DNA from: an uncultured Collinsella sp.
GTDB taxonomy: Bacteria > Actinomycetota > Coriobacteriia > Coriobacteriales > Coriobacteriaceae
Direction of reading: 5' to 3'
Assembly: GCA_900541035.1 (NCBI GenBank)
Contig: UQIN01000013.1
Span: 1 to 64,000, forward strand
DNA: 64,000 bases
Part shown: piece by piece, positions 34,202 to 42,764 of the stretch
How the letters are laid out: every line of letters begins with the position of its first letter
Numbering within the stretch: the stretch's first letter is position 1
Position numbers and translations under genes: made by a program
Notes under the pieces: generated by a model
Database searches by the model: none
Told to the model about the DNA's origin: nothing
Seen by the model: only the letters and a program-made list of their open reading frames with translations

Positions 34202-34234
34202 AAAAAGAGCCGCTACCTGGGTGGGTAGCGGCTC
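34202..34234 (-). terminator. Terminator of the GGGtGRT operon
   Basis: An 11-bp stem gagccgctacc/ggtagcggctc is followed on the - strand by TTTTTG. It lies 36 bp beyond the GGGtGRT stop codon. Confidence 0.9.
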
Positions 34235-34269
34235 CAAAGCTCAACTATATGAGCATCGCGCGGGCGCGA

Positions 34270-35274
34270 TTAGGCCTTGAGGGCCTCCTCGACGGCGACA
34301 GCGCAGGCGACGGTGGCACCGACCATGGGGTTGTTGCCCATGCCGATGAGACCCATCATGTCAACGTGCGCAGGCACGGAGGAAGAACCGGCGAACTGGG
34401 CGTCGGAGTGCATACGGCCCATGGTGTCGGTCATGCCGTAAGAGGCAGGGCCGGCGCCCATGTTGTCCGGGTGCAGGGTACGGCCAGTGCCGCCACCAGA
34501 AGCGACGGAGAAGTACTTCTTGCCAGCCTCGAGGCGCTCCTTCTTGTAGGTGCCAGCGACGGGGTGCTGGAAGCGCGTGGGGTTGGTGGAGTTACCGGTG
34601 ATCGAGATGTCGACGTTCTCGTGCCACATGATGGCAACGCCCTCGCGGACGTCGTCGGCGCCGTAGCAGTTGACGGCGGCGCGGGGACCATCGGAGTAGG
34701 GGATGGTCTCGACGACCTTGAGCTCGCCCGTGAAGTAGTCGAACTGGGTCTTTACGTAGGTGAAGCCGTTGATGCGGGCGATGATCTGAGCAGCGTCCTT
34801 GCCCAGACCGTTAAGGATAACGCGCAGCGGCTTCTTACGAGCCTTGTTGGCGTTCAGAGCCAGGCCGATAGCGCCCTCAGCGGCAGCGAAGGACTCGTGG
34901 CCGGCCAGGAAGGCGAAGCACTCGGTGTCGTCGGAGAGCAGCATAGCGCCCAGGTTGCCGTGGCCCAGACCGACCTTGCGGTCCTCAGCGACGGAGCCGG
35001 GAACGGTGAAGGCCTGGATGCCCTCGCCGATGATGGCAGCAGCCTCAGAAGCGGACTTGGCGCCACGCTTGACAGCGAGAGCGCAGCCGAGGGTGTATGC
35101 CCACTCAGCGTTCTGGAAGGCGATGGACTGGGTGTTGTTGACGATCTCACGCGGGTTGAAGCCCTTGTCGGTGCAGATCTGCAGAGCTTCCTCGAGGGAG
35201 GCGATGCCGTTGTCGGCGAGGCACTTGTTGATCTTGTCAGCGCGGCGCTCGTAACCTTCGAACGTAACAGTCAT
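34270..35274 (-). CDS. GGGtGRT family protein
   Basis: The 334-residue protein carries the name-giving motif literally, GGGTGRTLHPDNMG, near residues 258-271. It also has glycine-rich blocks near 77-110 (GEGIQAFTVPGS, KVGLGHGNLGAMLLS). The biochemical role of the family is not established; its members occur in anaerobes next to a NifU-like scaffold gene, exactly as here. GGGAGG precedes the ATG. It is the second gene of a two-gene operon, 18 bp after the scaffold gene. Confidence 0.9.
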   Translation of the reverse strand: MTVTFEGYERRADKINKCLADNGIASLEEALQICTDKGFNPREIVNNTQSIAFQNAEWAYTLGCALAVKRGAKSASEAAAIIGEGIQAFTVPGSVAEDRKVGLGHGNLGAMLLSDDTECFAFLAGHESFAAAEGAIGLALNANKARKKPLRVILNGLGKDAAQIIARINGFTYVKTQFDYFTGELKVVETIPYSDGPRAAVNCYGADDVREGVAIMWHENVDISITGNSTNPTRFQHPVAGTYKKERLEAGKKYFSVASGGGTGRTLHPDNMGAGPASYGMTDTMGRMHSDAQFAGSSSVPAHVDMMGLIGMGNNPMVGATVACAVAVEEALKA

Positions 35275-35292
35275 AGTTATTTCCCTCCCTTT

Positions 35293-36027
35293 CTACTCGT
35301 GAACCGGGAACACGCTGGCGACGGAGTGAGTCTCCTCGTCGGTGCGCGGGTCGATGTACTTGGCAGCGTTCTCCCACTGACCATAGTGGCCCATAGCGCC
35401 AGCGATGGCCTCCTCGGGGGTCTTGCCGGCCTTGACGGCGTCGGTGAACTTACCGAGGTTCAGGAACTCGAACGCGATGATCTCGTTCTTGTCGTTGAGA
35501 GCCATGCGGGTGACGTAGCCCTGGGCGAGCTCGAGGTAACGAGCGCCCTTGGCCTTGGTGCCGAACATGGTGCCGACCTGGGAGCGAAGGCCCTTGCCGA
35601 GGTCGTCGAGGGAGGCGCCCACGGGCAGGCCGCCCTCGGAGAACGCGGTCTGGCTGCGGCCGTAAACGATCTGCAGGAAAATCTCGCGCATAGCAACGTT
35701 GATGGCGTCGCAGACGAGGTCGGTGTTGAGGGCCTCGAGGATGGTCTTACCGGGAAGGATCTCGGAAGCCATGGCAGCAGAGTGGGTCATGCCCGAGCAG
35801 CCGATGGTCTCAACGAGGGCCTCCTCGATGATGCCGTCCTTGACGTTCAGCGTGAGCTTGCAGGCGCCCTGCTGAGGTGCGCACCAACCCACACCGTGCG
35901 TAAGACCGGAGATGTCGGAAATCTCCTTAGCCTGGACCCACTTGCCCTCCTCGGGGATGGGTGCGGGGCCGTGGTATGCACCCTTGGCAACGGGGCACAT
36001 GTTCTCCACTTCCTGTGAGTACTGCAT
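35293..36027 (-). CDS. NifU-like Fe-S cluster scaffold paired with GGGtGRT protein
   Basis: The 244-residue product resembles the NifU/IscU scaffold fold. Conserved Cys positions are in GWCAPQQGACKLTL (residues about 49-62), ETIGCSGMTHSAAMASEIL (about 74-92) and DLVCDAINVAMREIF (about 102-116), followed by an extended C-terminal region absent from IscU. It likely holds or delivers an Fe-S cluster. The start at 36027 follows GAGAGGAGAGG and removes a 28-residue non-family extension. Confidence 0.85.
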   Translation of the reverse strand: MQYSQEVENMCPVAKGAYHGPAPIPEEGKWVQAKEISDISGLTHGVGWCAPQQGACKLTLNVKDGIIEEALVETIGCSGMTHSAAMASEILPGKTILEALNTDLVCDAINVAMREIFLQIVYGRSQTAFSEGGLPVGASLDDLGKGLRSQVGTMFGTKAKGARYLELAQGYVTRMALNDKNEIIAFEFLNLGKFTDAVKAGKTPEEAIAGAMGHYGQWENAAKYIDPRTDEETHSVASVFPVHE

Positions 36028-36430
36028 GCCTCTCCTCTCTATCGTGTTGGCGTCCCGTCTGGGGGTCGTGGCTGGCGATTGCCGGGCGACCCTTCGAAAG
36101 GGACATGACATGCAGCCCCTATAATACCGCGAAATGCACGGAATATTCGGCGAACGGCTCAGTTTTCGTAGCGAGAAGCGCGGAACTTTTTATTGAAGCG
36201 GTTTAACTTAGTATTTTATGGTCGAGAACTTCCGTTGAGGGGGTCAGTCTTGGGCAAGCTTTTGGTCAGCTCTTGTAAGCGTTGCAGGGGTTGACCTGTT
36301 GCAACGGTGCCGTTCGCCGCCCGTTTACTGCCTTTGGCCGCGCGAGTGTATTGTTTTGCGTGAATGTTTTGATGGCACGCTTCAATCGTGCTGTATTGGA
36401 TGGCAATCAGATCCCGGCGAAGGGAGCGCC
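36028..36430. other. Divergent promoter region, scaffold operon and RAYT gene
   Basis: No supported gene lies in this 400-bp stretch. A tataata box near 36120-36126 reads as a -10 element on both strands and is the best candidate for the scaffold operon promoter. The right half (36240-36430) is an ordinary leader of the transposase gene, with no copy of the REP palindromes. Confidence 0.45.
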
Positions 36431-37231
36431 ATGCAGCGCGTTTGGAGAACGGTTACCGGCTTTTACCATGTCTGTGCCCGCGGTGTGGGCAAGCAGCTCA
36501 TCTTTGAGGGCGATGAAGACCGGTGGGAGTTTTTGGAGCTGATGCGCGAGTGCTGCCGCGAGGCGGGCGTGACGGTTATCGCCTGGTGCCTTATGGGCAA
36601 TCACGTGCATCTGGTGCTTGCAGATTACGAGGACAGGATGAGCGCGGCGATGCACCGGCTGCTTTTGACGTACGCGCGGCGGTTCAATAAGCGCACGGGG
36701 CGTACAGGCCATCTATTCCAGAACCGTTTTGATCGGCGCTCGCTCGATACCGACCGTTATCTAATGGCTGCCATTCGCTATGTTCACGCTAATCCGCAGG
36801 AGGCAGGTATCGCCCTGATCGAGCGTTATCCCTGGAGCAGCTTTGCCGAGTATCTTCGAGCGTATGACAACGATATGACGAGGGGATTTTCGGACCCTTC
36901 TTGTGTTCTCGAGCTCTTTGAGTCTGCCAAGGGGTTTCTGGATTATTCTCTGTCGATGCCCGATGGTTCCGATCCGGTGATTCACGATATGGATGAGACG
37001 GAGTGGGAGCGGCGTGCGTTTGCCGACAAGATGGCGAAGCGCCTGGGTGTGCCGCTCAATGAGCTCAAGACCGTAGCTCCCGCGCGGCGAGACGGAATCA
37101 TTTTCGCCCTGCACGATGGCGGCTACACGGTGCGCGAGATTGAACGGTATACGGGAATCAGCAAGAGTACCGTCTCTCGTATCGTGCGCGCCTATGCGCG
37201 GGTGAAGGCTCAGGCTGAGGGCTCGGAATAG
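36431..37231 (+). CDS. REP-associated tyrosine transposase (RAYT, Y1/HUH) with C-terminal HTH
   Basis: The 266-residue protein matches the IS200-like Y1 transposase fold in its RAYT branch. It has the HUH motif in CLMGNHVHLVL (residues about 51-61) and HLFQNRFDRRSLDTDRYLMAAIRYVHANPQEAGI near 94-128, with the catalytic Tyr probably in DRYLMAAIRYVH. A YPWSSFAEY motif follows. A C-terminal extension ends in a helix-turn-helix (GGYTVREIERYTGISKSTVSRIVRAY). RAYTs act on REP palindromes as single-strand nucleases. The gene has no IS-type ends, and AAGGGAG precedes the ATG. Confidence 0.88.
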   Translation: MQRVWRTVTGFYHVCARGVGKQLIFEGDEDRWEFLELMRECCREAGVTVIAWCLMGNHVHLVLADYEDRMSAAMHRLLLTYARRFNKRTGRTGHLFQNRFDRRSLDTDRYLMAAIRYVHANPQEAGIALIERYPWSSFAEYLRAYDNDMTRGFSDPSCVLELFESAKGFLDYSLSMPDGSDPVIHDMDETEWERRAFADKMAKRLGVPLNELKTVAPARRDGIIFALHDGGYTVREIERYTGISKSTVSRIVRAYARVKAQAEGSE

Positions 37232-37235
37232 AAAA

Positions 37236-37268
37236 TGGCCGAACCGCCCTTGTCAAGCGATTCGGCCA
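37236..37268. terminator. Hairpin between RAYT and sufU
   Basis: A tggccgaa/ttcggcca stem lies between the convergent stop codons, 5 bp after the RAYT gene. It probably ends both transcripts. Confidence 0.65.
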
Positions 37269-37285
37269 ACAAAATTCTTAAGATT

Positions 37286-37316
37286 TGGGACAAATACTAC
37301 TGATTATTTTGTCCCA
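37286..37316. promoter_or_regulatory. TGGGACAAA inverted repeat at the 3' end of the SUF operon
   Basis: tgggacaaa (37286-37294) is mirrored by tttgtccca (37308-37316) across 13 bp, overlapping the last codons of sufU. The same nonamer and flanking bases occur in the promoter region upstream of sufC. Confidence 0.4.
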
Positions 37317-37731
37317 TGAGCATGCCGTCGAGGGTGCGCCAGGCGAGCTCGGCGCATTTGACGCGGGCGGGCATGTGCGAGATGTCCTGGAGCTGGGCGG
37401 CTTCGTCCAGGTCTTCCAGGTCGTCCTCGGAGAGCTTCTCGCCGCGGATCATGGCGAGGAAGAGTCCCGCCAAGCGACGTGCCTCCTCGACGGTCTCGCC
37501 GGTGATGAGGTCGGCCATGATGTCGGCGCTGGCCTGGCTGATGGCGCAGCCATGACCGGTAAAGGAGGCCTCCTCGATCACGCCCTTCTCGACACGCAGC
37601 TGCAAGGTGAGCTCGTCGCCACAGCTGGGGTTGATGCCGTCGTGCTCGTGCGTGGGGGCATCCATCTCGTACTTATAGTCGGGGTGCGAGTTGTGCTCCA
37701 TAAACGTGGTGGAGGTGTACAGATTACCCAT
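37297..37731 (-). CDS. sufU: SufU-type Fe-S assembly scaffold / sulfurtransfer protein
   Basis: The 144-residue protein has the SufU cysteines: NPSCGDELTL near residue 36, GHGCAISQASADIM near 61, and the late Cys in ARVKCAELAW near 127. SufU accepts persulfide sulfur from SufS through a zinc-bound site. The start codon overlaps the sufS stop by 8 bp (ATGGGTAATC), indicating translational coupling. It is the last gene of the SUF operon. Confidence 0.9.
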   Translation of the reverse strand: MGNLYTSTTFMEHNSHPDYKYEMDAPTHEHDGINPSCGDELTLQLRVEKGVIEEASFTGHGCAISQASADIMADLITGETVEEARRLAGLFLAMIRGEKLSEDDLEDLDEAAQLQDISHMPARVKCAELAWRTLDGMLMGQNNQ

Positions 37732-39049
37732 TGAACGTGCTCCAAACGTGATGCAGGCCGGCGATGAACTTATCGATGTCGGCCTTGTCGTTGTAGAAGG
37801 CCACGCTGGCGCGGCAGCAGGCGAGGTTCTCGACGCCCAGCCAGGTAAGCAGCGGCTGCGCGCAGTGGTGACCGGCGCGGATGCACACGCCGTCCATGTC
37901 CATGATGCTCGCGACGTCGTGCGGGTGGATACCCTTGACGTTAAAGCTGACGACGCCGTGATGGTTGTCCCAGTAGATGGAGCCGATGATCTGGACAAAG
38001 TCGAGCTGCATGAGCTCGCCCATCAGGTAGTGGACGAGTGCCTGCTCGCGTGCCTGGATGTTCTCGTAACCCACCGTGTTGACGAGGTAGTCGAGAGCGG
38101 CGCCCGTGGCGAAGATGCCGGCGGCGTCCTGCGTGCCTGCCTCGAACTTCTCGGGGACGCGAGCCCAGATGGCGTCCTGCTCGGTGACCGAATCGATCAT
38201 CTCGCCGCCGGTAAGCATGGGCGGCATGGCGTTGAGCAGGTCCATCTTGCCCCACAGCACGCCGATGCCCATGGGGCCCATGGCCTTGTGCGCACTAAAG
38301 GCAAAGAAGTCGGCGCCCAGGTCGGCCACATCGACCGGCATGTGCGGCAGCGACTGCGCGCCGTCGACGACCAGATAGCCGCCGTACTTGTGCACGAGCT
38401 TGCCGAGATTCTTGACCGGGTTCTCGACGCCCAGCACGTTGGAGACCTGTCCCACGGCCAGGATCTTGGTCTTGGGACCCACCTTGGCAAGAACCTCCTC
38501 GGTGGTGAGCTGGCCGGTCTTGGTGGGGTAGAGGTAGACGAGCTTGGCGCCGGTCTCGCGGCAGACCTGCTGCCACGGAATCAGGTTGGAGTGGTGCTCC
38601 ATGATGGTGATGACGACCTCGTCGCCCGGTTCGAGCACTGTGGGCGCAAAGCTCTTGGCGACCAGGTTGAGCGACTCGCTCGTGTTGCGGGTGAAGACGA
38701 TCTCGTTGGCCTGTGAGGCGCCGATGAGGTCGGCGATCTGTTGGCGGACCTTCGCGATGGCGTCGGTGGCCTCGACGGACAGCGAGTACAGGCCGCGCAG
38801 AGGGTTGGCGTTCATGCGCTGGTAGAAGTCGCGCTCGGCGTCGAGCACACAGGCAGGGCGCTGCGCGGTGGCGGCGCTATCGAGGAAGGCGATCTCGGGG
38901 TGCTGCTGGAACAGCGGGAACTGGCCCTTGTAGGGGTTGGTCTCGATGTCCACGGTGGGCCAGCCGCGCGAGGCCTCGTCGCTGGCGTCGAGCTCCATGG
39001 GCTCGGGGGCAGTACAGGTGTCGCATTTAACGTGCTCGGTGTCGATCAT
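37724..39049 (-). CDS. sufS: Cysteine desulfurase SufS
   Basis: The 441-residue PLP enzyme takes sulfur from cysteine for Fe-S assembly. It has EHHSNLIPWQ near residues 151-160, DGAQSLPHMPVDV near 230-242, the PLP lysine in FFAFSAHKAMGPMGIGVLWG near 248-267, and the group II active-site Cys in RAGHHCAQPLLTWLG near 390-404. An N-terminal extension of about 35 residues includes CDTC, not usual for the family and possibly metal-binding. Its start overlaps the sufD stop by 4 bp (ATGA). Confidence 0.93.
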   Translation of the reverse strand: MIDTEHVKCDTCTAPEPMELDASDEASRGWPTVDIETNPYKGQFPLFQQHPEIAFLDSAATAQRPACVLDAERDFYQRMNANPLRGLYSLSVEATDAIAKVRQQIADLIGASQANEIVFTRNTSESLNLVAKSFAPTVLEPGDEVVITIMEHHSNLIPWQQVCRETGAKLVYLYPTKTGQLTTEEVLAKVGPKTKILAVGQVSNVLGVENPVKNLGKLVHKYGGYLVVDGAQSLPHMPVDVADLGADFFAFSAHKAMGPMGIGVLWGKMDLLNAMPPMLTGGEMIDSVTEQDAIWARVPEKFEAGTQDAAGIFATGAALDYLVNTVGYENIQAREQALVHYLMGELMQLDFVQIIGSIYWDNHHGVVSFNVKGIHPHDVASIMDMDGVCIRAGHHCAQPLLTWLGVENLACCRASVAFYNDKADIDKFIAGLHHVWSTFNG

Positions 39050-40317
39050 GCGAGCTCCTCTTCAAAGTTGTCGATCAGGTTGTTTCCCAGGCGGACGACG
39101 GCTGCGCGGGTGCGCTCGTCGGTGGCGGAAAGCGCGGCGTCCTCCAGCTTGGCGCGGATGAACAGGTCCTCGGCGGCGTTTTGGTCAAGGCCGCGGCAGG
39201 CGAGGTAGAACAGCTGCTCGTCGCGGACGTGACCGATGGTGGCGCCGTGGTTGCCGGCGACGTCGTCCTCGTCGCAGAGAATGACGGGAACGGTCTTGTT
39301 GTCGACGCCCTTGTTGGCCAAAAGCACCGTCTCGCGCTCGGTGCCGGTTGCACCCTTGCAGCCGTGCACGAGGTCGATGGTGCCGCGGTAGACCTTCTTG
39401 GACGTGCCGGTCAGCACGCCGTTGGCGTCGATCTCGCACTCGGTCTTGCGACCGCGGTGGCGCAGCTCGTAGTTAAAGTCGCGCACCTGCTCGCGGGCGC
39501 CCAGGTAGTCAGTATCGATGGTGACCTTGGCGGTATCGCCCAGCAGGTCGCCGGCAAGGCCGGTGGCGCTGGCGCCGGCACCCAGGACGGTGTGCTGCAC
39601 GTTGACGCGCGCGCCCTCGTCCTGGAACAGGCCGGTGTCGTCGAGTGCGATCCAGCTGTCGTCGAGTGTCTGCGTGCAGGTCACGTTGACGGTGGCGTAT
39701 TCGTGGGCACACACACGCAGCACGGAGCCCACGACACCTTCGCCGGCAATGGGGGAGTCCAGGGCAATCTGCAGGTTGAGCGTTGCCTGCGGGCGGGCGA
39801 CGACGTCGATGGCGGCGATGGCCGCGGCAGCGTCGACGCCACTCACGCGCACGGTAACGGCGGCGTGCTGGTAGGCGGGAACATCGATGACGATGCGCTT
39901 GGTAGCGTGCTCGGCCAGATAGGCGTAGGCGGCCTCGCCCATGCCGGTCTCGAAGGCCGCGGCGGGGGAGAGCTCCTCCTCCAGCTTGATGGCGCCGGCC
40001 TGGTAGACGGAGGTGGCGGGCACGTCGAGCTCGGTCTCGGGCGTGATACGGGCGCGGTCGGCGGCGTCACCGGGGGCGGAGGCGCGGCGCTCGGGGAAGC
40101 GGTCGGCCATGGCGTCCATGGCGGCGTTAAATGCGTCGGCAGCGCCGCGGAACTGCTCGTCCAAGCCCTCGACCTTAACAGCCTCGGTGGGAGCGGCGGC
40201 AAGCTCGTCAGAGAGCTCGAGCTTGGTCTGGTTCATCTTCAGCCAACCCCAAGTGGCAGCTGGCATCGCATTGACCTGCTCAAGGGTGGTAGCAGCGGTG
40301 TTCGTGGTCTGGTTCAT
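39046..40317 (-). CDS. sufD: Fe-S assembly protein SufD
   Basis: The 423-residue product has the SufBD beta-helix core in its C-terminal half: DLVHGCKGATGTERETVLLANKGVDNKTVP near residues 312-341 and ATIGHVRDEQLFYLACRGL near 356-374. It forms the SufBC2D complex. The N-terminal half is diverged and Ala-rich. Its ATG overlaps the sufB stop codon by one base (TAATG). Confidence 0.9.
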   Translation of the reverse strand: MNQTTNTAATTLEQVNAMPAATWGWLKMNQTKLELSDELAAAPTEAVKVEGLDEQFRGAADAFNAAMDAMADRFPERRASAPGDAADRARITPETELDVPATSVYQAGAIKLEEELSPAAAFETGMGEAAYAYLAEHATKRIVIDVPAYQHAAVTVRVSGVDAAAAIAAIDVVARPQATLNLQIALDSPIAGEGVVGSVLRVCAHEYATVNVTCTQTLDDSWIALDDTGLFQDEGARVNVQHTVLGAGASATGLAGDLLGDTAKVTIDTDYLGAREQVRDFNYELRHRGRKTECEIDANGVLTGTSKKVYRGTIDLVHGCKGATGTERETVLLANKGVDNKTVPVILCDEDDVAGNHGATIGHVRDEQLFYLACRGLDQNAAEDLFIRAKLEDAALSATDERTRAAVVRLGNNLIDNFEEELA

Positions 40318-41729
40318 TATCCGATCGCTCCTTCCATCTCGAGCTTGATCAGGTTGTTCATCTCGACGGCGTACTCCAGCGGCAGCTCCTTGGAAACCGG
40401 GTTGGCAAAGCCGTTGACGATCATGGTACGGGCTTCTTCCTCCGAGATACCGCGACTCATCAGGTAGAACACCTTATCGTCGCCGATGCGGCCGATGGTG
40501 GCCTCGTGGCCGATGTCGACGTTCTTGGCGCGGATGTCCATGGCCGGAATAGTGTCGGAGCGGCTTTGGTCGTCGAGCATCAGCGACTGGCAGCTCACGG
40601 TTGCCTTGGAGCCCTCGGCCTTGGGTGTCGCCACAATAGAGCTGCGGAAGGTCTGAATGCCGCCACTCTTGGAGATGCCCTTGGTCTCGACGGTTGCCGA
40701 GGTATCGGGTGCGTTGAGCACGACCTTGCAGCCGGTGTCGAGGTTTTGACCGGCGCCGGCAAAGGTGATGCCGGTAAAGCTGGAACGGGCGCGGCGGCCG
40801 TTGAGCACGCTCATGGGGTAGAGGTAGCCCACGTGGCTGCCGAAGGAGCCGCTGATCCACTCGATGTCGCCGTCCTCGTCCACGCGCGCACGCTTGGTGT
40901 TGAGGTTGTACATGTTCTTGGACCAGTTCTCGATGGTCGAGTAGCGCAGGTGCGCGCGCTTGCCCACAAAGAGCTCGACGGCGCCGGCGTGGAGGTTTGC
41001 CACGTTGTACTTGGGCGCGGAGCAACCCTCGATAAAGTGCAGGTCGGCATCGTCCTCGACGATGATGAGCGTGTGCTCAAACTGGCCGGCGCCCTTGGCG
41101 TTAAGGCGGAAGTAGCTCTGCAGCGGGAAGTCGAGCTTGGTGCCCTTGGGCACGTAGACAAACGAGCCGCCCGACCACACGGCACCATGCAGGGCCGCAA
41201 ACTTGTGGTCGGTGGGCGGGATGAGCGTCATAAACTTCTCGTGGATGAGCGGCTCCCACTGCGGGTCGTGCAGGGCCTCCTCGATGCCGGAATAGACGAT
41301 ACCCATCTTGGACGCGGTGTCCTGCATGTTGTGGTAGACGAGCTCGGAGTCGTACTGCGCGCCGACGCCCGCCAGGTAGCTGCGCTCAGCCTCGGGGATA
41401 CCCAGGCGCTCAAAGGTGCTCTTGATGTCGTCGGGCACCGACTCCCAGTCGTGCTTTTGGTCGGTGTTGGGCTTGACGTAGGTGACGATGTTGTCCATGT
41501 CCAGGCCCTCGATGGAGGGGCCCCACGTCGGGTCGGGGAAACGATTGAAGATCTCGAGGGATTTTAAGCGCAGGTCGAGCATCCACTGCGGCTCGTCCTT
41601 CTTGGCGCTGATCTCGCGCACGATGTCGGGCGTGATGCCGGCGTCGAGGCGCTCGAATCCCTCCTCGCCATAGGCGAAGTCGTAGAGGCTGCGGTCGATG
41701 TCCGCGACCTCGGTGCGGTTCTTGGTCAT
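40317..41729 (-). CDS. sufB: Fe-S assembly protein SufB
   Basis: The 470-residue protein is the scaffold subunit on which clusters are built. Family segments are GVVYSGIEEAL-like sequence near residue 145, SGGSFVYVPKGTKLDFPLQSYFR near 190-212, FIEGCSAPKY near 242-251 (conserved Cys), and GHEATIGRIGDDKVFYLMSRG near 416-436. It follows sufC by 12 bp and is closely coupled to sufD. Confidence 0.95.
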   Translation of the reverse strand: MTKNRTEVADIDRSLYDFAYGEEGFERLDAGITPDIVREISAKKDEPQWMLDLRLKSLEIFNRFPDPTWGPSIEGLDMDNIVTYVKPNTDQKHDWESVPDDIKSTFERLGIPEAERSYLAGVGAQYDSELVYHNMQDTASKMGIVYSGIEEALHDPQWEPLIHEKFMTLIPPTDHKFAALHGAVWSGGSFVYVPKGTKLDFPLQSYFRLNAKGAGQFEHTLIIVEDDADLHFIEGCSAPKYNVANLHAGAVELFVGKRAHLRYSTIENWSKNMYNLNTKRARVDEDGDIEWISGSFGSHVGYLYPMSVLNGRRARSSFTGITFAGAGQNLDTGCKVVLNAPDTSATVETKGISKSGGIQTFRSSIVATPKAEGSKATVSCQSLMLDDQSRSDTIPAMDIRAKNVDIGHEATIGRIGDDKVFYLMSRGISEEEARTMIVNGFANPVSKELPLEYAVEMNNLIKLEMEGAIG

Positions 41730-41741
41730 TGCGTCGCCCCT

Positions 41742-42542
41742 TTACGCCTGCTGCTCGGCAGCGGCGGCCTCGGCCTGGGCACGCTGCTCGGCGGCCTCGC
41801 GCTCGAAGGTCTCAAAGCCGTTCTTGTCGATCCAGGGGATGAGCGAGGCGTCGTCCTCGCGCACAATGTGGCCCTTGACCATAACGTGGACGCGGTCTAC
41901 ATCCAGGTGCTCCAGGATGCGCGTGTTATGCGTGATGATGAGCATGGAGCCGTCGCAGCTCTTGCGGTAGGCGTCCATACCGTGGCTGACGGTGGACAGG
42001 GCGTCGACGTCCAGGCCGGAGTCGGTCTCGTCCAAGATGGCGAGCTTGGGCTGCAGCAGCAGAAGCTGGAGCATCTCGACCTTCTTTTTCTCGCCGCCCG
42101 AGAAGCCCACGCCCAGCTCACGGTTGAGGTAGGCGATATCCATGTTGAGCTCTGCCGCGAGCTCCTTGACGCGACGGCGGAACTCCTTGCCCTTCATCTC
42201 CAGGCCGGGGCGGCCGGCGATGCTGGCGCGCAAAAAGCTCGACAGCGGCACGCCCGGAATCTCGACCGGGGCCTGGAAGCTCAGGAACAGGCCGGCGCGC
42301 GAGCGCTTGTCGGTGGTGAGTTCAGTGATGTCCTGGCCGTCAAAGACGATGCGGCCGTCGTTGACCGTGTAAACGGGGTCGCCCATGACCAGGTGGCCGA
42401 GGGTGGACTTGCCGGCACCGTTGGGTCCCATCAGAACGTGGGTCTCGCCGGCGGCGACGTTGAGGTTGACGTTGTGGAGGATGGTCTTCTCGTCCACGGA
42501 GGCGGTCAGACCTTCGATGGAAAGCAGCGGATTTGCGCTCAT
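41742..42542 (-). CDS. sufC: Fe-S assembly ATPase SufC
   Basis: The 266-residue ABC ATPase has Walker A GPNGAGKST near residues 38-46, the SufC-type signature GFSGGEKKKVEMLQ near 146-159, and Walker B LAILDETDSGLDVD near 168-181. A C-terminal Ala/Glu/Gln tail of about 25 residues follows the domain. The start at 42542 has AGAGGGA upstream; a codon 30 bp earlier gives a non-family extension. It is the first gene of the operon sufCBDSU. Confidence 0.95.
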   Translation of the reverse strand: MSANPLLSIEGLTASVDEKTILHNVNLNVAAGETHVLMGPNGAGKSTLGHLVMGDPVYTVNDGRIVFDGQDITELTTDKRSRAGLFLSFQAPVEIPGVPLSSFLRASIAGRPGLEMKGKEFRRRVKELAAELNMDIAYLNRELGVGFSGGEKKKVEMLQLLLLQPKLAILDETDSGLDVDALSTVSHGMDAYRKSCDGSMLIITHNTRILEHLDVDRVHVMVKGHIVREDDASLIPWIDKNGFETFEREAAEQRAQAEAAAAEQQA

Positions 42543-42670
42543 GCTGTCCCTCTCTGTATATGGCGTACTCATAGGTGTACTAAACCCTAGGAATCTTCTC
42601 GGAATAAAGTTACTATGGGTTCGGCGTTAGTCAAGGGAAAACCCGACTAATCCACTCGACTTTTTAGATG

Positions 42671-42743
42671 TGGGACATAATAATCAGGCTTGTTTGCCCC
42701 GCGTGCATAAGATTTGGGACAAACAAGCCTGGTATTTTGTCTC
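42671..42743. promoter_or_regulatory. Candidate Rrf2 operator region between sufC and the Rrf2 gene
   Basis: Three TGGGACAAA-like units occur (42671-42679, 42715-42723, and inverted at 42735-42743). There is also an 11-bp perfect dyad, caggcttgttt (42685-42695) with aaacaagcctg (42721-42731). This 190-bp gap carries the divergent promoters of the SUF operon and the regulator, so control of both from one site is plausible. Confidence 0.55.
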
Positions 42744-42764
42744 GGCTACGATGAGAGGGTAGGT

